From positions 367,028-431,027 of the forward strand of contig NZ_JARUQR010000001.1 of assembly GCF_029767005.1 (NCBI RefSeq): a stretch of DNA of 64,000 nucleotides, given 5' to 3'. The stretch comes from Thiomicrorhabdus sp. ZW0627 (lineage in GTDB: Bacteria; Pseudomonadota; Gammaproteobacteria; Thiomicrospirales; Thiomicrospiraceae). The number at the start of each line of letters is the position of its first letter. The stretch's first letter is position 1. A model generated the notes under the pieces. It was not told where the DNA came from and searched no databases. It saw nothing but the letters and a program-made list of their open reading frames with translations. Positions 38,829-50,700 of the stretch are shown piece by piece. A program made the position numbers and the translations under genes.

Positions 38829-40484
38829 TTAGTGCTCAGAAGCACCTTCCGCACCGATACCCGTCTGAGAACGGATGAACTGTGCTTCGAAGCCGTCTAG
38901 GTCTTCTTTAGCACGTGCAGACTTGTCGGTAATCGAGAAGAACCAGATACCGACAAACGCGATCACAACTGTGAACAACGCCGGGAACTTGTACGGAACG
39001 ATCGCATCACCCATACCTAGGATTTGCGTCCATACAACCGGCCCAAGGATAACCATAACAACGGCAGAGATCAGACCTAACCAGCCACCGATTACAGCAC
39101 CGCGGGTAGTCATCTTGCTCCAGAACATAGACATGATCAATACCGGGAAGTTAGCCGATGCAGCGATGGTGAATGCCAAAGCCACAACGAATGCGATGTT
39201 CTGATCTTTGAATCCGATACCGAACAAGATCGCCAAACCACCGATAACCAGTGTTGCGATCTTAGCCACTTTGGTTTCCTGTGCTTCTGTCGCATTCTTG
39301 TTGACTACGTTTGCATAGATATCGTGTGAAAGTGCAGAAGCACCCGCCAACGTCAATCCGGAAACAACCGCAAGAATTGTTGCGAAAGCAACCGCTGAGA
39401 TGAACCCTAGGAACCAGTCACCACCAACAACGCTCGACAAGTGGATCGCCGCCATGTTGTTACCACCGATCAACTTAGGCCCGTCGAAATACTCGGCACC
39501 GACAATCAAAGCAACCGCACCAAAACCGATGATGAATGCAAGGATGTAGAAGTAACCAATGAAACCAGTCGCATAAAAAACAGACTTACGTGCTTCTTTC
39601 GCATCCGGAACGGTGAAGAATCGCATTAGGATATGTGGAAGACCAGCCGTACCGAACATCAAAGCAATACCTAGAGAGATTGCGTTGATCGGATCGGAAA
39701 CAAAACCACCTGAATACAGGATATCCATGTTACCGCCACGGTTTTCAACCGCTGTCTTAAATAGCGTTTCAAAGCTGAAGCCCATCTGGTACATAACCGC
39801 TATCGCAATGAATGTCGCACCGGAAAGCAATAGAACCGCTTTGATGATCTGTACCCAAGTCGTCGCCAACATACCACCGAATGAAACATAAGCGATGATC
39901 AGAATACCGACCATGACAACCGCATAGTTGAAGTCCAGACCGAACAGAAGCTCGATCAGTTTACCTGCACCCACCATTTGAGCGATCAAATAAAGGATAA
40001 CAACAGCAACCCCACCGAAAGCCGCTAAAACGCGGATTGGAGTCTGTTGGAAACGGTAAGCTGCAACGTCGGCAAACGTATATTTACCAAGGTTACGTAG
40101 ACGTTCAGACATCAAGAACAAGATAATTGGCCAACCGACAAGGAAACCGATTGCGAAAATCAATCCGTCATACCCTTTCAGGTAAACCATACCGGTAATA
40201 CCCAGGAAAGACGCTGCAGACATATAATCACCCGCAATCGCCAAACCGTTTTGTAAACCGGTGATTCCGCCACCTGCAGCATAGAAATCTTTAGCGGATT
40301 TAGTGCGCTGTGCCGCCCAGTATGTAATGTAAAGAGTCAAACCAACGAAAACCACGAACATTGAAATTGCTGCCCAGTTGGTTTCTTTAGCGGCTGGAGC
40401 CTCTACGTCGATTCCGGAAGCAATTGCCAAAGGTGCAAATGCCAAAGCCAAAAGGCCAAATAATGCTTTCTTCATCATAGTCAT
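38829..40484 (-). CDS. actP: Cation/acetate symporter ActP
   Basis: 551 residues, sodium:solute symporter family, with an N-terminal signal-like segment and about 13 membrane helices ([32 protein letters not shown] are the family blocks). It takes up acetate and similar small monocarboxylates with a cation. The ATG overlaps the DUF485 stop by one base (TAATG) with GAGG upstream. Operon: DUF485-actP; acs is upstream, co-directional, with its own terminator between them. Confidence 0.95.
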   Translation of the reverse strand: MTMMKKALFGLLALAFAPLAIASGIDVEAPAAKETNWAAISMFVVFVGLTLYITYWAAQRTKSAKDFYAAGGGITGLQNGLAIAGDYMSAASFLGITGMVYLKGYDGLIFAIGFLVGWPIILFLMSERLRNLGKYTFADVAAYRFQQTPIRVLAAFGGVAVVILYLIAQMVGAGKLIELLFGLDFNYAVVMVGILIIAYVSFGGMLATTWVQIIKAVLLLSGATFIAIAVMYQMGFSFETLFKTAVENRGGNMDILYSGGFVSDPINAISLGIALMFGTAGLPHILMRFFTVPDAKEARKSVFYATGFIGYFYILAFIIGFGAVALIVGAEYFDGPKLIGGNNMAAIHLSSVVGGDWFLGFISAVAFATILAVVSGLTLAGASALSHDIYANVVNKNATEAQETKVAKIATLVIGGLAILFGIGFKDQNIAFVVALAFTIAASANFPVLIMSMFWSKMTTRGAVIGGWLGLISAVVMVILGPVVWTQILGMGDAIVPYKFPALFTVVIAFVGIWFFSITDKSARAKEDLDGFEAQFIRSQTGIGAEGASEH

Positions 40485-40789
40485 TATTCAACCTCTTTCT
40501 TGATTTGAGCCGTTAGCTCATCGAAATCCGAGTTGGCTTTCTTAACGTAATAACCCGTCAACAAGAAAGCAAACACGATAATACCCACACCAACCGGGAA
40601 ACCGATCGATACATGATCACCACTTACAATCGTGGTGAAAAACGCAGGGTCAAATGCCAATAACATAATATACCCGTAGTAAACCACCAACATGGCGATC
40701 GAAAGCTTCCAGGCTAAGCCCGTACGCTCCTTAACCAGCTGCTGATACTGCGGAAGACTTTTAATCTTCTCAATCTTAGCTTGATCCAA
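40484..40789 (-). CDS. yjcH: DUF485 family membrane protein (YjcH-like)
   Basis: 101 residues with two membrane helices ([34 protein letters not shown]). DUF485 proteins are the usual partner of ActP and are thought to be a small symporter subunit. The start codon is TTG with AGGAG about seven bases upstream, unlike most genes in the window, so translation may be deliberately weak or coupled. First gene of the DUF485-actP unit. Confidence 0.92.
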   Translation of the reverse strand: MDQAKIEKIKSLPQYQQLVKERTGLAWKLSIAMLVVYYGYIMLLAFDPAFFTTIVSGDHVSIGFPVGVGIIVFAFLLTGYYVKKANSDFDELTAQIKKEVE

Positions 40790-40834
40790 AACTATTCTCC
40801 TCTGAGATTTTCTCTGTAAATACCACTTTTCGCT

Positions 40835-40862
40835 CCTACAAAAAGTTCCCCTATTATGTAGG
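40835..40862 (-). promoter_or_regulatory. Leader hairpin with GGGGA loop upstream of DUF485-actP
   Basis: On the reverse strand CCTACA and TGTAGG pair around a 16-base loop containing AGGGGAA, 46-73 bases before the TTG start. Two further GGA motifs follow, GTAGGAG and AGAGGAG at the start. GGA in a loop plus GGA at the ribosome-binding site is the arrangement favoured by CsrA/RsmA, an inference only. The rest of the 319-bp actP-acs gap holds the acs terminator and no gene. Confidence 0.35.
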
Positions 40863-41023
40863 TACGAAACCCAAAGCTGAAATAAGATTTACTTATTAAC
40901 AGCAAAATATATTTGGGTGCGAAATTCTAACATTTTTAACAATGATTATTAGGGATTTGCTACAGAAAAATACCCATAAAAATAATATGTTTTTTATCTC
41001 TTTCAAATCAAGGTGTTAAAACG

Positions 41024-41062
41024 AAAAAACCCAAAGCGAACAGGCCTGTCCACTCTGGGTTT
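41024..41062 (-). terminator. CAGGCCTG-core terminator of acs
   Basis: An imperfect 18-bp stem centred on ACAGGCCTGT (outer arms AAACCCA and TGGGTTT) is followed on the reverse strand by TTTTTT, 46 bp past the acs stop. Confidence 0.8.
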
Positions 41063-41108
41063 CTTAAGTTTTTAGACAAGCTTTTAGCCTGTCTGAAAGC
41101 ATCAACTC

Positions 41109-43058
41109 TTATTTATTTTGGAACTGCTCCAAAATCGATGGATCTTCAAGCGTTGAAGTATCCTGGGTAATTTCCTCACCTTTCGCAATTGTTCTCAACA
41201 AACGACGCATGATTTTCCCAGAACGCGTCTTCGGCAAATTGGTTCCGAAGCGAATATCGTCAGGCTTGGCGATCGGTCCGATCTCCTGCGACACCCAGTT
41301 ACGCAACTCTTGAATCAAAGTATTACGCTCTTCACCTTCTGGAATATCAACGTTCAACACCACAAACGCCGCAACCGCTTCACCTTTGACATCGTGAGGG
41401 CGTCCAACTACAGCCGCTTCAGCCACTTTGGCATGGGAAACCAACGCGGATTCAATCTCCATCGTTCCCAAACGGTGTCCAGATACGTTCAAGACATCAT
41501 CGACACGTCCAAGAATCCAGAAATAACCGTCTGCATCCTTGTGTGCACTGTCACCTACCACATAGTAAGGTTTACCTTGCAATGGGAAGTAAGTATCACG
41601 GTAACGTTGGTCATCACCCCAGATATTACGGATCATCGATGGCCAAGGCTTCTTGATGACCAGCAAACCACCGTCATTATTTTCAAGCTCGTTCCCCTCT
41701 TCATCCAAAATAGCCGCATCAATACCAGGAAGCGGTAAAGTGCAAGAACCAGGCTTCAAAGGCGTCACAGGGAAAGGTGCAATCATGTGTGCACCGGTTT
41801 CGGTTTGCCACCATGTGTCGATGATCGGACACTCACCACGGCCGATAACTTCGTGATACCACATCCAAGCTTCCGGATTGATCGGTTCACCGACCGTTCC
41901 CAGAATTCTCAATTTAGAAAGGTCGTACTGCTTAGGCAGATCCGCACCGAACTTCATCAAGGCACGAATTGCAGTCGGAGCCGTATAGAAAACGGTTACA
42001 CCATGATCTTGACAGACCTGCCAGAAACGGCCGGCATCCGGATAGGTCGGTACACCTTCGAACATCAACATGGTCGCACCGACTGAAAGCGGTCCGTAAG
42101 CGACATAACTATGACCTGTGATCCAGCCCACATCGGCCGTACACCAGAACACATCATTATCGTTTAGGTCAAACATCCACTCATTGGTCACATGTGCATT
42201 CAACAGGTAACCACCCGAACTGTGCTGAACCCCTTTCGGCTTACCGGTTGAACCGGAAGTGTAAAGCAAGAACAATGGATGTTCTGAATCGACCGGAACC
42301 GGTTCATGATAATTGCTCATACCCGCTTCTGCATCCATCCAATCGATGTCACGCCCTTCTTTCATAGATACTTCGTCATCGGTACGCTTGTAGACGATGA
42401 CTTTTTTAACCTGTTCGCAATCGTGTTCAAGTGCTTTGTCCACAGCTGTTTTAAGCGGAATGGATTTACCGCCGCGACGGCTTCCGTTGGTAGTAATTAC
42501 CAACTTGGCACCCGCATCGACGATACGGTCACGCAAGGCTTCAGCAGAGAACCCACCAAATACGACGGAATGAATCGCCCCGATACGCGCACAAGCTTGC
42601 ATCGCAATGACCGCTTGTGGAATCATTGGCATATAAATGATAACGCGGTCACCTTTGGTGATGCCCTGCGCCGTTAGAGTATTGGCAAAACGACACACCT
42701 GATCGTGCAGTTCTTTATAAGTATGATGCTCAACATCACCTTGATCACCTTCAAAGATGATTGCCAACTTATCGCTCTTAGTGTCTAAGTGACGATCGAT
42801 ACAGTTGTAAGAAACGTTCAACTCACCGTCTGAGAACCACTTATAATGTGGCGCATTACTCTCATCTAGACCGACCGTAAAAGGCTTGGTCCACGTCAAC
42901 TTTTCTTTTGCCAGTCCAGACCAGAAACCAACGTAATCTTCAGCGGCATCTGCTCGCATCTTTGCCAGTTTTTCTTCTGTGATGGCTACGCTCGATTTAA
43001 TGGCGTCACTCGGTTCGAATACTCGGCTCTCTGTTAAGATCGACTCGATATTAGACAT
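41109..43058 (-). CDS. acs: Acetyl-CoA synthetase
   Basis: 649 residues, ANL superfamily. The AMP/P-loop motif [11 protein letters not shown], the YWQTETG-like segment [12 protein letters not shown] and the C-terminal [11 protein letters not shown] with the regulatory Lys are all intact. It makes acetyl-CoA from acetate, CoA and ATP by an acetyl-AMP intermediate. It lies upstream of DUF485-actP, so uptake and activation of acetate are physically grouped. A GAGAG ribosome-binding site precedes the ATG. Confidence 0.97.
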   Translation of the reverse strand: MSNIESILTESRVFEPSDAIKSSVAITEEKLAKMRADAAEDYVGFWSGLAKEKLTWTKPFTVGLDESNAPHYKWFSDGELNVSYNCIDRHLDTKSDKLAIIFEGDQGDVEHHTYKELHDQVCRFANTLTAQGITKGDRVIIYMPMIPQAVIAMQACARIGAIHSVVFGGFSAEALRDRIVDAGAKLVITTNGSRRGGKSIPLKTAVDKALEHDCEQVKKVIVYKRTDDEVSMKEGRDIDWMDAEAGMSNYHEPVPVDSEHPLFLLYTSGSTGKPKGVQHSSGGYLLNAHVTNEWMFDLNDNDVFWCTADVGWITGHSYVAYGPLSVGATMLMFEGVPTYPDAGRFWQVCQDHGVTVFYTAPTAIRALMKFGADLPKQYDLSKLRILGTVGEPINPEAWMWYHEVIGRGECPIIDTWWQTETGAHMIAPFPVTPLKPGSCTLPLPGIDAAILDEEGNELENNDGGLLVIKKPWPSMIRNIWGDDQRYRDTYFPLQGKPYYVVGDSAHKDADGYFWILGRVDDVLNVSGHRLGTMEIESALVSHAKVAEAAVVGRPHDVKGEAVAAFVVLNVDIPEGEERNTLIQELRNWVSQEIGPIAKPDDIRFGTNLPKTRSGKIMRRLLRTIAKGEEITQDTSTLEDPSILEQFQNK

Positions 43059-43286
43059 GGATACACTCTCTTTAGTTTATTTTTCTTCAGGAAAATGGGG
43101 ATGTGCTATAACTAAGCATTAATGAGCAAGAAGTTTACTCTTCTGAGGTGCAAAGTTAAAGCTTCATCCCTATTTTTCTTATAATAAAATCTTATAATCT
43201 TAGGTTGGTTTTCAAATTCGTTGCCAGTGACTTCCATAAAATGGTTTCTCTCCGGTTTGAACGATTCAAATCAAGATTTATCCAGA

Positions 43287-43310
43287 ATATAAACCAAGAT
43301 ATAAACCAAA
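43287..43310 (+). repeat. Tandem 12-bp direct repeat upstream of thpR
   Basis: ATATAAACCAAG is repeated at once as ATATAAACCAAA, 28 bp before the thpR start. It may be an activator site or slippage product; too short to say more. Confidence 0.4.
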
Positions 43311-43337
43311 GCGTTTCGGAATCAGGAAATAGCTACT

Positions 43338-43913
43338 ATGCGTGCATTTATTGCAATACCGATTGATCACACAACAACGCAACAATTGACGAAAATCACG
43401 GAACGCCTTAAAAACACGGAGTGGGGAAAGGAAATCATCTGGTTTCCGCCGGAGAACTATCACCTGACACTGCACTTTCTTGGAGGAAAATTGGATCCAG
43501 AAAAGGTTCATATTATCTGCAACGCTATGTCGGGCTGGTTTGCCGAAGGGATGAGTTATTTTGAAGCAGAAATCCAGAAAATCCGTTTATTTCCCAGCGA
43601 GATACATCCCCACACCATTGTTGCTTCACTCGACGCAACGATTTTGCTGCAATATCTGGTGCGTGAAATCCAAGACCAGCTCAAACCTTATGGCCTAAGT
43701 AAAGCCAAACAAGCATTTCGGCCCCACATCAGCCTAGGACGGATTCCCAAAAAGATGGAATTAGAATCTATTCATTTATCGGAAGAATTCCGAAGACTTG
43801 AAGATATATGGTTGACGGTTGATCGCTTGACTCTCTACCAAAGCCAACTTACTGACCACTCCCCAATCTACACCCCCTTACAAACCCTTGAGCTGGAACG
43901 TTATGAATCCTGA
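43338..43913 (+). CDS. thpR: RNA 2',3'-cyclic phosphodiesterase (2H/LigT family)
   Basis: 191 residues. The two catalytic HxT/Sx motifs of the 2H family are present: HLTL at 42-45 and HISL at 130-133. ThpR opens 2',3'-cyclic phosphates to 2'-phosphomonoesters and can ligate tRNA halves in vitro. An AGGA site lies about ten bases before the ATG. It is divergent from acs and converges on the hybrid kinase, with 45 bp between them and no visible terminator. Confidence 0.92.
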   Translation: MRAFIAIPIDHTTTQQLTKITERLKNTEWGKEIIWFPPENYHLTLHFLGGKLDPEKVHIICNAMSGWFAEGMSYFEAEIQKIRLFPSEIHPHTIVASLDATILLQYLVREIQDQLKPYGLSKAKQAFRPHISLGRIPKKMELESIHLSEEFRRLEDIWLTVDRLTLYQSQLTDHSPIYTPLQTLELERYES

Positions 43914-43958
43914 TGCACACCTACCGGATCATTCATAACAGATTCAAAGAGTTTTCAC

Positions 43959-46649
43959 TCAAACGGATGCGTTCAGAAGCATCAGAATTTCATTCACTTT
44001 GATTGGCTTAGTCAAGTAACGGTCAAAACCGGCTTCCATTCCATTTTGTATATCACCTTCCATAGCATTGGCACTCAGAGCGTAAAAAGCCGTCCCTTTT
44101 TGTTTCAGCTCGGGCAGATCCTTAAGTAAAGGCAACAGCTCAACACCACTCATACCAGGCAGGTTGATGTCAATGAACATCACATCCGGAATCACCTGTT
44201 CGGCAATCGCCAACCCCAGTTCAGCACTGTTTGCGACTGTCAGTTCAACCCCGTCAAGCGTATCGATAATATCTTCCATCAAACTAACGTTATACGGATT
44301 GTCCTCAATATAAAGTACACGCAGTCCGTTGATATTCTTCCCGGCATCCGGCGATTTGAAGACATCATCCTCCTGACTTACAACGGCTATTTGTTCCGTA
44401 CCCGATTCTCCTAACCCCTCAATTACAGGGAAACTGAACCAGAAATCTGATCCGACACCTTCCGTACTCTCAACACCTATCCGACCACCAAGTTGGTCGA
44501 CCAAATCCTTTGCAATGCTTAAACCGATTCCCGTTCCTTCAATATTCGAATTCTCATGACCCAGACGATTAAAAGGCTCAAACAGATGTTTCAATTCTTT
44601 TGGCGCTATCCCTAACCCCGTATCTTTGACATGAACCTGAATCCACCTACAACCGTCTTCCTCAACCATTTTCGCATAGACGAATACGTCACCCTGACTA
44701 CGGTTGTATTTAATAGCATTACCCAAGAAGTTCAGCAACACTTGCTTGACCCTTGTGAAATCGACCTTAATAAAATGATTCAAACCCTCATCATTGCAAT
44801 GCAAGGTGACATGCTTCATCTTGGCCAGGGTTTCGACCATCGAAAAGGAATCCAACACCAACTCCTTGACATTCACCGGTTCCAAACTCATTTCATAGTT
44901 TCCAGCCTCAATTTTGGCCAATTCAAGAATATCGTTTATCAACACCAACAGATGACGACCGCTATTACTGATATTCTGCAACTGCTGTTTCTGCTTGTCA
45001 TTTAAATCCGAAAACTCCAATAACTGAGTAAAGCCGATAATCGAATTCAGAGGCGTTCTCAACTCATGACTCATACTGGACAAAAACTGAGATTTTGCTC
45101 GACTTGCATTTTCTGCAACTTCCTTGGCTGATTGAAGAGACTCTTTCAATTCAACCAGCTCCGTAATATCTTCTCTAATCGCCAGATATTCGGTAACCTC
45201 GCCACTCAGGTTTTCGATGGGCAGGATATGAGTCGTTACATAGTAGGCGGAACCGTCTTTCGCCCTGTTCTTAATCTGCCCTTTCCAAACCTGTCCGGCC
45301 TGTATTGTTTCCCACAATTCCTTATACGTTTCTTTTGGCATATCCGGGTGACGGACAAGACTGTGCGATTGACCGATCAATTCTTCTGCACTGTAACCGC
45401 TGATCCGCTCAAACTGCTGATTGACATAAGTGATGGTTCCATGAAGATCCGTTCTCGATACAATCAAGGAGCTGTCAATCGCCTCCTGTTGATACTCTAA
45501 AGAATGAATCAATTCCTCCGTCTGTCTCAAAAGCGCATTGAACTGCTCGGACAACCTTCCTATCTCGTCATCGGAAGCAATTTTGACCGAAGTGCCGTAC
45601 TCCTTGCTTGAAGTAATTTTTTTAATCGTTTTTTCAAATACGGCCAATGGATTGATTACGCTGCGCTTCATCACCAGCAGTAATAGCCCGGATATCGACA
45701 AGGTACTTAATAAGATAGCGGCAAGAATGTAGATGGCATCCACGTTACGCTGCCAGACCCTCGCATGATATTCCTGCAATGGAATCGACACGGCATGAAC
45801 CGCTAGTATATGATTGTCGTGATCAACAATCGGCTGGGTATAAACAATTCGGTCATCGAAAAAATAAAGGTTCTGCGAACGAAGTTGCTTTTCAATAAAA
45901 ACCAACCCGGACAGTGGAGACGATTCAAAATAATCCGCCTTACTGATTATAAACTGCCTGGCATTGGATTCTGTTTCATTTCCCGCCGGAGCAAAAAGTG
46001 CATAATCGACCTGGTTCGTCGCAAACGAATCCTCAACACTGCGCAAACCTTGCGAAACACCCACAAAACCGATTATTTCTGACTCGTCGTTTAAAGAATA
46101 AATGGGTTGGATGTTAATGACTCGGAAATAATTCGCCGCCCCCCCGATATTAATACCGGAAGTCGATTTACCTGTTTCGATCGCCCGCTTGACCAAATCC
46201 TGTCCAGTCAAATCCTGACTATAACTTTCCAAATCATAAGTTTTGACTAAAGACCGCCCGTCAACAGTGATGATGTGCGCTTGAACATTCTGAAAACGGC
46301 TTTTTTGCGAAAATTGCCGATTCATATCCTTCAGCTCTTTAATAATCGGACCACGTTCCTCGAACAGCAGCGCATCACGGATTGCAGAGTTCTGGGCATA
46401 GGAAATAGAGATGGAATCACCGATATCGATCTTCTGTCTAATCTGGTCGTTTAGTATCCGGGATTCTTGCTCAATGAAGTTTTGACGGACAATCTCTTCG
46501 TGATATTGATTAAGTATCATAATCAAAGGAACACTGATTACGACCAACGCAAACAACGTCGCAATCGAAACCCATAAAGGCTTTTTCAATAAAGTCGAGT
46601 TTTTAAATTGAACCTTAGGAACTTTCAACACCAAAAATTTCTCCAACAC
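43959..46649 (-). CDS. Hybrid sensor histidine kinase
   Basis: About 896 residues. A membrane helix (about 25-48), a periplasmic sensor region, a second helix (about 303-327), HAMP, a PAS domain (TDLHGTITYVNQQFERISGY), HisKA with the phospho-His in SMSHELRTPLNS, an ATPase domain (GTGIGLSIAKDL), and a C-terminal receiver with acceptor Asp in MFIDINLPG. No separate response regulator is adjacent, so it is an orphan hybrid kinase. The frame begins with GTG without a good site; a TTG at 46634 with GGAG upstream is an alternative start. Confidence 0.93.
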   Translation of the reverse strand: MLEKFLVLKVPKVQFKNSTLLKKPLWVSIATLFALVVISVPLIMILNQYHEEIVRQNFIEQESRILNDQIRQKIDIGDSISISYAQNSAIRDALLFEERGPIIKELKDMNRQFSQKSRFQNVQAHIITVDGRSLVKTYDLESYSQDLTGQDLVKRAIETGKSTSGINIGGAANYFRVINIQPIYSLNDESEIIGFVGVSQGLRSVEDSFATNQVDYALFAPAGNETESNARQFIISKADYFESSPLSGLVFIEKQLRSQNLYFFDDRIVYTQPIVDHDNHILAVHAVSIPLQEYHARVWQRNVDAIYILAAILLSTLSISGLLLLVMKRSVINPLAVFEKTIKKITSSKEYGTSVKIASDDEIGRLSEQFNALLRQTEELIHSLEYQQEAIDSSLIVSRTDLHGTITYVNQQFERISGYSAEELIGQSHSLVRHPDMPKETYKELWETIQAGQVWKGQIKNRAKDGSAYYVTTHILPIENLSGEVTEYLAIREDITELVELKESLQSAKEVAENASRAKSQFLSSMSHELRTPLNSIIGFTQLLEFSDLNDKQKQQLQNISNSGRHLLVLINDILELAKIEAGNYEMSLEPVNVKELVLDSFSMVETLAKMKHVTLHCNDEGLNHFIKVDFTRVKQVLLNFLGNAIKYNRSQGDVFVYAKMVEEDGCRWIQVHVKDTGLGIAPKELKHLFEPFNRLGHENSNIEGTGIGLSIAKDLVDQLGGRIGVESTEGVGSDFWFSFPVIEGLGESGTEQIAVVSQEDDVFKSPDAGKNINGLRVLYIEDNPYNVSLMEDIIDTLDGVELTVANSAELGLAIAEQVIPDVMFIDINLPGMSGVELLPLLKDLPELKQKGTAFYALSANAMEGDIQNGMEAGFDRYLTKPIKVNEILMLLNASV

Positions 46650-46816
46650 CGTCGCTGCGTAAATGTGTCACTAAATCTCATAGTAACCACACAAATTATG
46701 ACAAAATTAGACAGAAGGATGGATTAAATAAAACTAATTTTTTCGATTGAAGAAACAGAAAAAATAATAGGTAAGTAATTTTTTGGATAAAAATGAATTA
46801 TTGTGGCTGCAGACAT

Positions 46817-47695
46817 TCAGCCACGTTGAGCCAGACAGACCCGGTTACGCCCACCCGCTTTGGCCTCATAGAGAGCAACATCCGCGGCATAGAACATCCC
46901 TCTGGCCGTGGATTTGTATCCGGAGACGCCAATACTGACGGTCAAGGAAAGATCATGTTCCGAAAAACGTTGTCTTGATAACAAAATCCTGAACTCTTCA
47001 CAGAAATTGAAAACCAAATCAATATCATCACTCGAAAACAGAACTCCGAACTCTTCTCCCCCTAAACGAGCAACGCTGATCGCATCGGAAAACATATCGG
47101 TCAGACAACCAGCCACCATCTGGATCGCTTCATCCCCGATCAAATGTCCATAGCCATCATTAATCTGCTTGAAATGGTCAATATCGATAATCGCCATACT
47201 CATGGGGTGATCCAGATGTGATTCGAGCTGACGTTGAAATTCTCGGCGATTGCTCAACCCTGTTAACGCATCGGTACTGGCCTCTTCCTGCAACTCGATT
47301 TCGAGGCGTTTTTTCTCGGTGATGTCGCGGATGATTGCAAAAGCCCAACGTTTGCCTTCGACTTCAAAGGCCGTCAAGCTCAACTCCACCCATATCTCGA
47401 CACCGTCTTGTCTGAGCGCTTCAATTTCAACCATTCGACCTAAAGCGCGACCTTCTCCACTTTCCTGAAATTTCTTGAACGCAACATGAGAAATAGCGCG
47501 GTGGCGGTCGGGGGTAATATACGAATGCATATTCTTGCCGACCATAAAATCGGAAGAGTAACCAAACAACTTTTCGGCCGATTCATTCCAAAAGAATACC
47601 TGACTGTCTGCATCAACAATCACAATGGCATCATGGGAAGCATTGATTACCGCTTCATAGATGGATTGGTCGAGTATCTCGTTTTGGTTACCCAT
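46817..47695 (-). CDS. PAS-GGDEF diguanylate cyclase next to dnaE
   Basis: 292 residues, cytoplasmic. A PAS domain with PAC segment (about 13-130: VDADSQVFFWNESAEKLFGY) leads into GGDEF with GGEEF at 212-216. The I-site position reads SDAI, so product inhibition is probably lost. It starts nine bases after the dnaE stop and should be co-transcribed with dnaE, an unusual pairing of c-di-GMP signalling with the replicase gene. Confidence 0.92.
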   Translation of the reverse strand: MGNQNEILDQSIYEAVINASHDAIVIVDADSQVFFWNESAEKLFGYSSDFMVGKNMHSYITPDRHRAISHVAFKKFQESGEGRALGRMVEIEALRQDGVEIWVELSLTAFEVEGKRWAFAIIRDITEKKRLEIELQEEASTDALTGLSNRREFQRQLESHLDHPMSMAIIDIDHFKQINDGYGHLIGDEAIQMVAGCLTDMFSDAISVARLGGEEFGVLFSSDDIDLVFNFCEEFRILLSRQRFSEHDLSLTVSIGVSGYKSTARGMFYAADVALYEAKAGGRNRVCLAQRG

Positions 47696-47704
47696 TGCCT
47701 CTAC

Positions 47705-50700
47705 TCATAGTACAACCTCGGGTTGCCAACCTTGTGATCTCAAGGTCTCTATCAGCTCATCATCCGGAAAATAAACAATACCATCATTGGTTTTCATCTG
47801 CACGTTTGCCATTTGGTTTTTGTAATCAACCACAATCGGCAAACCGTTATCTGCTTGGTAAGAACCCAACAAAACTTTCAAGTCATGAATTCGATTCAAA
47901 TCCGTGGTCGCTTCATCGACAAACAGCTTCAAGGCACGAGCCTTTTCGATACGGGCTTCCGCAAGGCTCACCACTTGCTCGGCATCAAGCTTTATACCGC
48001 CGTTAAAGGTGTCTTCACTCACCTCACCATAGATCATTACAACCATATCTTCTTTGATATTGTCTTTAATCGATTCGTACACTGCCGGGCGCATCACCAC
48101 TTCCAGACGAGCGGTTTTATCGTCAATCGCCATGAAGCCCATGCGATCACCTCGCTTGGTAATCTTAGCCCTCAATCCAACTACAAGACCAGCCGCCCAT
48201 TTCTTCTGCCATTTTTCTGGCTTCAAGCTCGCCAAAGAACTGCCGATCAACTGATCCAGTTCTTCACGGTAAATATCGATTGGATGACCGCTGACATAGA
48301 GACCCAAGGTCTCTTTTTCCCCTCTTAGGCGCAATTTCTCGGTCATTTCTGGCACATCCAGCAACTGGGAACTACCACTTTCTTCAATCGAAAGCATATC
48401 GCCGAACAGATCATTCTGTCCAAGCTCGTCGTTCTTCTGTTGCTGCTCCGCCTGTTTCAACGCCATTGGAACGCTTTCCAGCATCGCATTGCGGTTTTCA
48501 TGCAAACAATCCAGCGCGCCGCAGCGTATCAATGCCTCCAACATTCGGCGGTTGATCTTCTTGCCAACGCGCAAACAGAAATCAAATAGATCCTTAAAAT
48601 CACCGTTTGCCCGGCGTTCTTCGATCATGCCCTCCAAAGCCGACTCACCTACACCTTTGACTGCACCCAAACCGTAATTGACGGTACGCGGACCAAACGG
48701 TTTGAAGTGCACCGCACCGGTATTGATGTTCGGAGCCAACACTTCCAAGCCCATCGCATAGCACTCATTAACCATATGCACGACCTTGTCGGTGTTGTCC
48801 ATGTCGGACGAAATCTGGGCAGCCATAAATTCCGAAGGATAGTGAGTCTTCAACCAGGCTGACTGATAAGAGACCAATGCGTATGCAGCCGAGTGGGATT
48901 TGTTGAAACCATAACCCGCGAACTTTTCAACCAAATCGAAGATTTTCATCGCGAGATCGCCGTCGACGCCGATACTGATCGCCCCGTCCTTAAACACCGA
49001 TCGCTGTTTCGCCATCTCTTCCGGTTTTTTCTTACCCATCGCACGACGTAGCATATCGGCGCCCCCCAGCGTATAGCCGGCAAGAACCTGCGCGATCTGC
49101 ATAACCTGCTCCTGATACAGGATAACCCCATAGGTCGGTTCTAGAATCGGTTGCAACGATTCGTGCTGATATTGCGGATCCGGATAGGAAACCTTCTCTT
49201 TACCGTGCTTACGGGCAATGAAGTTGTCAACCATCCCCGATTCCAAAGGACCCGGGCGGAACAGGGCAACCAAAGCGATAATGTCTTCGAAACAGTCCGG
49301 TCTCAGACGAACGATCAGGTTCTGCATCCCACTGGATTCCAACTGGAACACCCCCGTGGTCTTACCGGTCTTGATGAGATCGAAAGTCTGCACATCGTCC
49401 AGCGGAATACGTGCGATGTCGACAAACCCTTCATCGCCCGGCTGTTTGTTTTCGTTGATCGACTGTAATGCCCAGTCGATGATCGTCAAAGTTCTCAAAC
49501 CCAGAAAGTCGAATTTGACCAGGCCTGCTGTTTCTACGTCGTTCTTATCAAGTTGCGTGACTACGCTGCTGCCGTCCGGTTCACACAAAACCGGGCAGAA
49601 ATGATCCAGAGGTTTCGGTCCGATAACCACCCCACCAGCGTGCTTACCGGTGTTACGAACCGTTCCTTCAAGTTTGAGTGCAAGCTCCAGTAACTGTCGC
49701 GCATCTTCATCATTGTCGCGCTTGGCTTGCAGGTCCTCCTCTTTTTCGATTGCGTCCTTAAGCTTGATCCCCAATTCATTCGGAATGAGTTTGGCGATAC
49801 CGTCAACGACACCGTAACCAAGACCCAATACTCGACCCACATCACGTACAACCGCCTTTGCGGCCATGGTACCGAACGTTACGATCTGGGAGACATGGTC
49901 TCGCCCATAATGACGAGAAACATAATCAATCACCTCGTCTCGGCGATCCATACAGAAGTCGACATCGAAATCGGGCATGGAAACACGTTCCGGGTTCAGA
50001 AAACGCTCGAAAAGCAGGTCGTATTGAATTGGATCCAAATCGGTGATTTTAAGTGCATAGGCCACAAGAGAACCCGCACCGGAACCACGTCCCGGTCCGA
50101 CCGGAATCTGGTGATTTTTACCCCATTGAATGAAGTCGGCAACGATCAGGAAGTAACCGGGGAATCCCATCTGCAAAATAATATCTAGCTCAAACTTGAT
50201 ACGGGCGTAGTATTCTTCTCTCTTAGCAGCGTAAGCCTCCGCATCCAGATGACCGAACAGGAACTGCAAGCGTTCTTCAAGCCCCTTATGACTCTCCTCA
50301 ACGAAAAACTCGTCGATGGTCATCCCTTCAGGAACCGGGAAATCTGGCAGGAAGTAGGTTCCCAAAGTCAGATTCAACGAGCAACGTTTGGCAACCTCAA
50401 CCGTGTTCTCAATGGCTTCAGGTAGATCGTCAAACAAGGCGACCATCTCTTCAGTCGTTCTGAAATACTGCTCTTCGGAATATCGTTTCGGTCGGTTTGG
50501 ATCGTCAAGAACGTAGCCGTCATGGATACATACCCGAACCTCATGGGCCTCAAAATCTTCAGGACTCGCAAAACGCACATCGTTCGTCGCTACAACCGGC
50601 ACTTCATATCGCTGTGCAGCTTCAACCGCACCCACAATATAAGCCTCTTCACCATCTCTTCCTGTGCGAATCAATTCCAGATAAAAACGGTCTGGGAAGT

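Noticed and set aside
43059-43337. Sigma54 promoter-like TGGCA near the acs/thpR divergent region
   Set aside because: The downstream GC at -12 is absent (GG-N10-GA), so the consensus fails.
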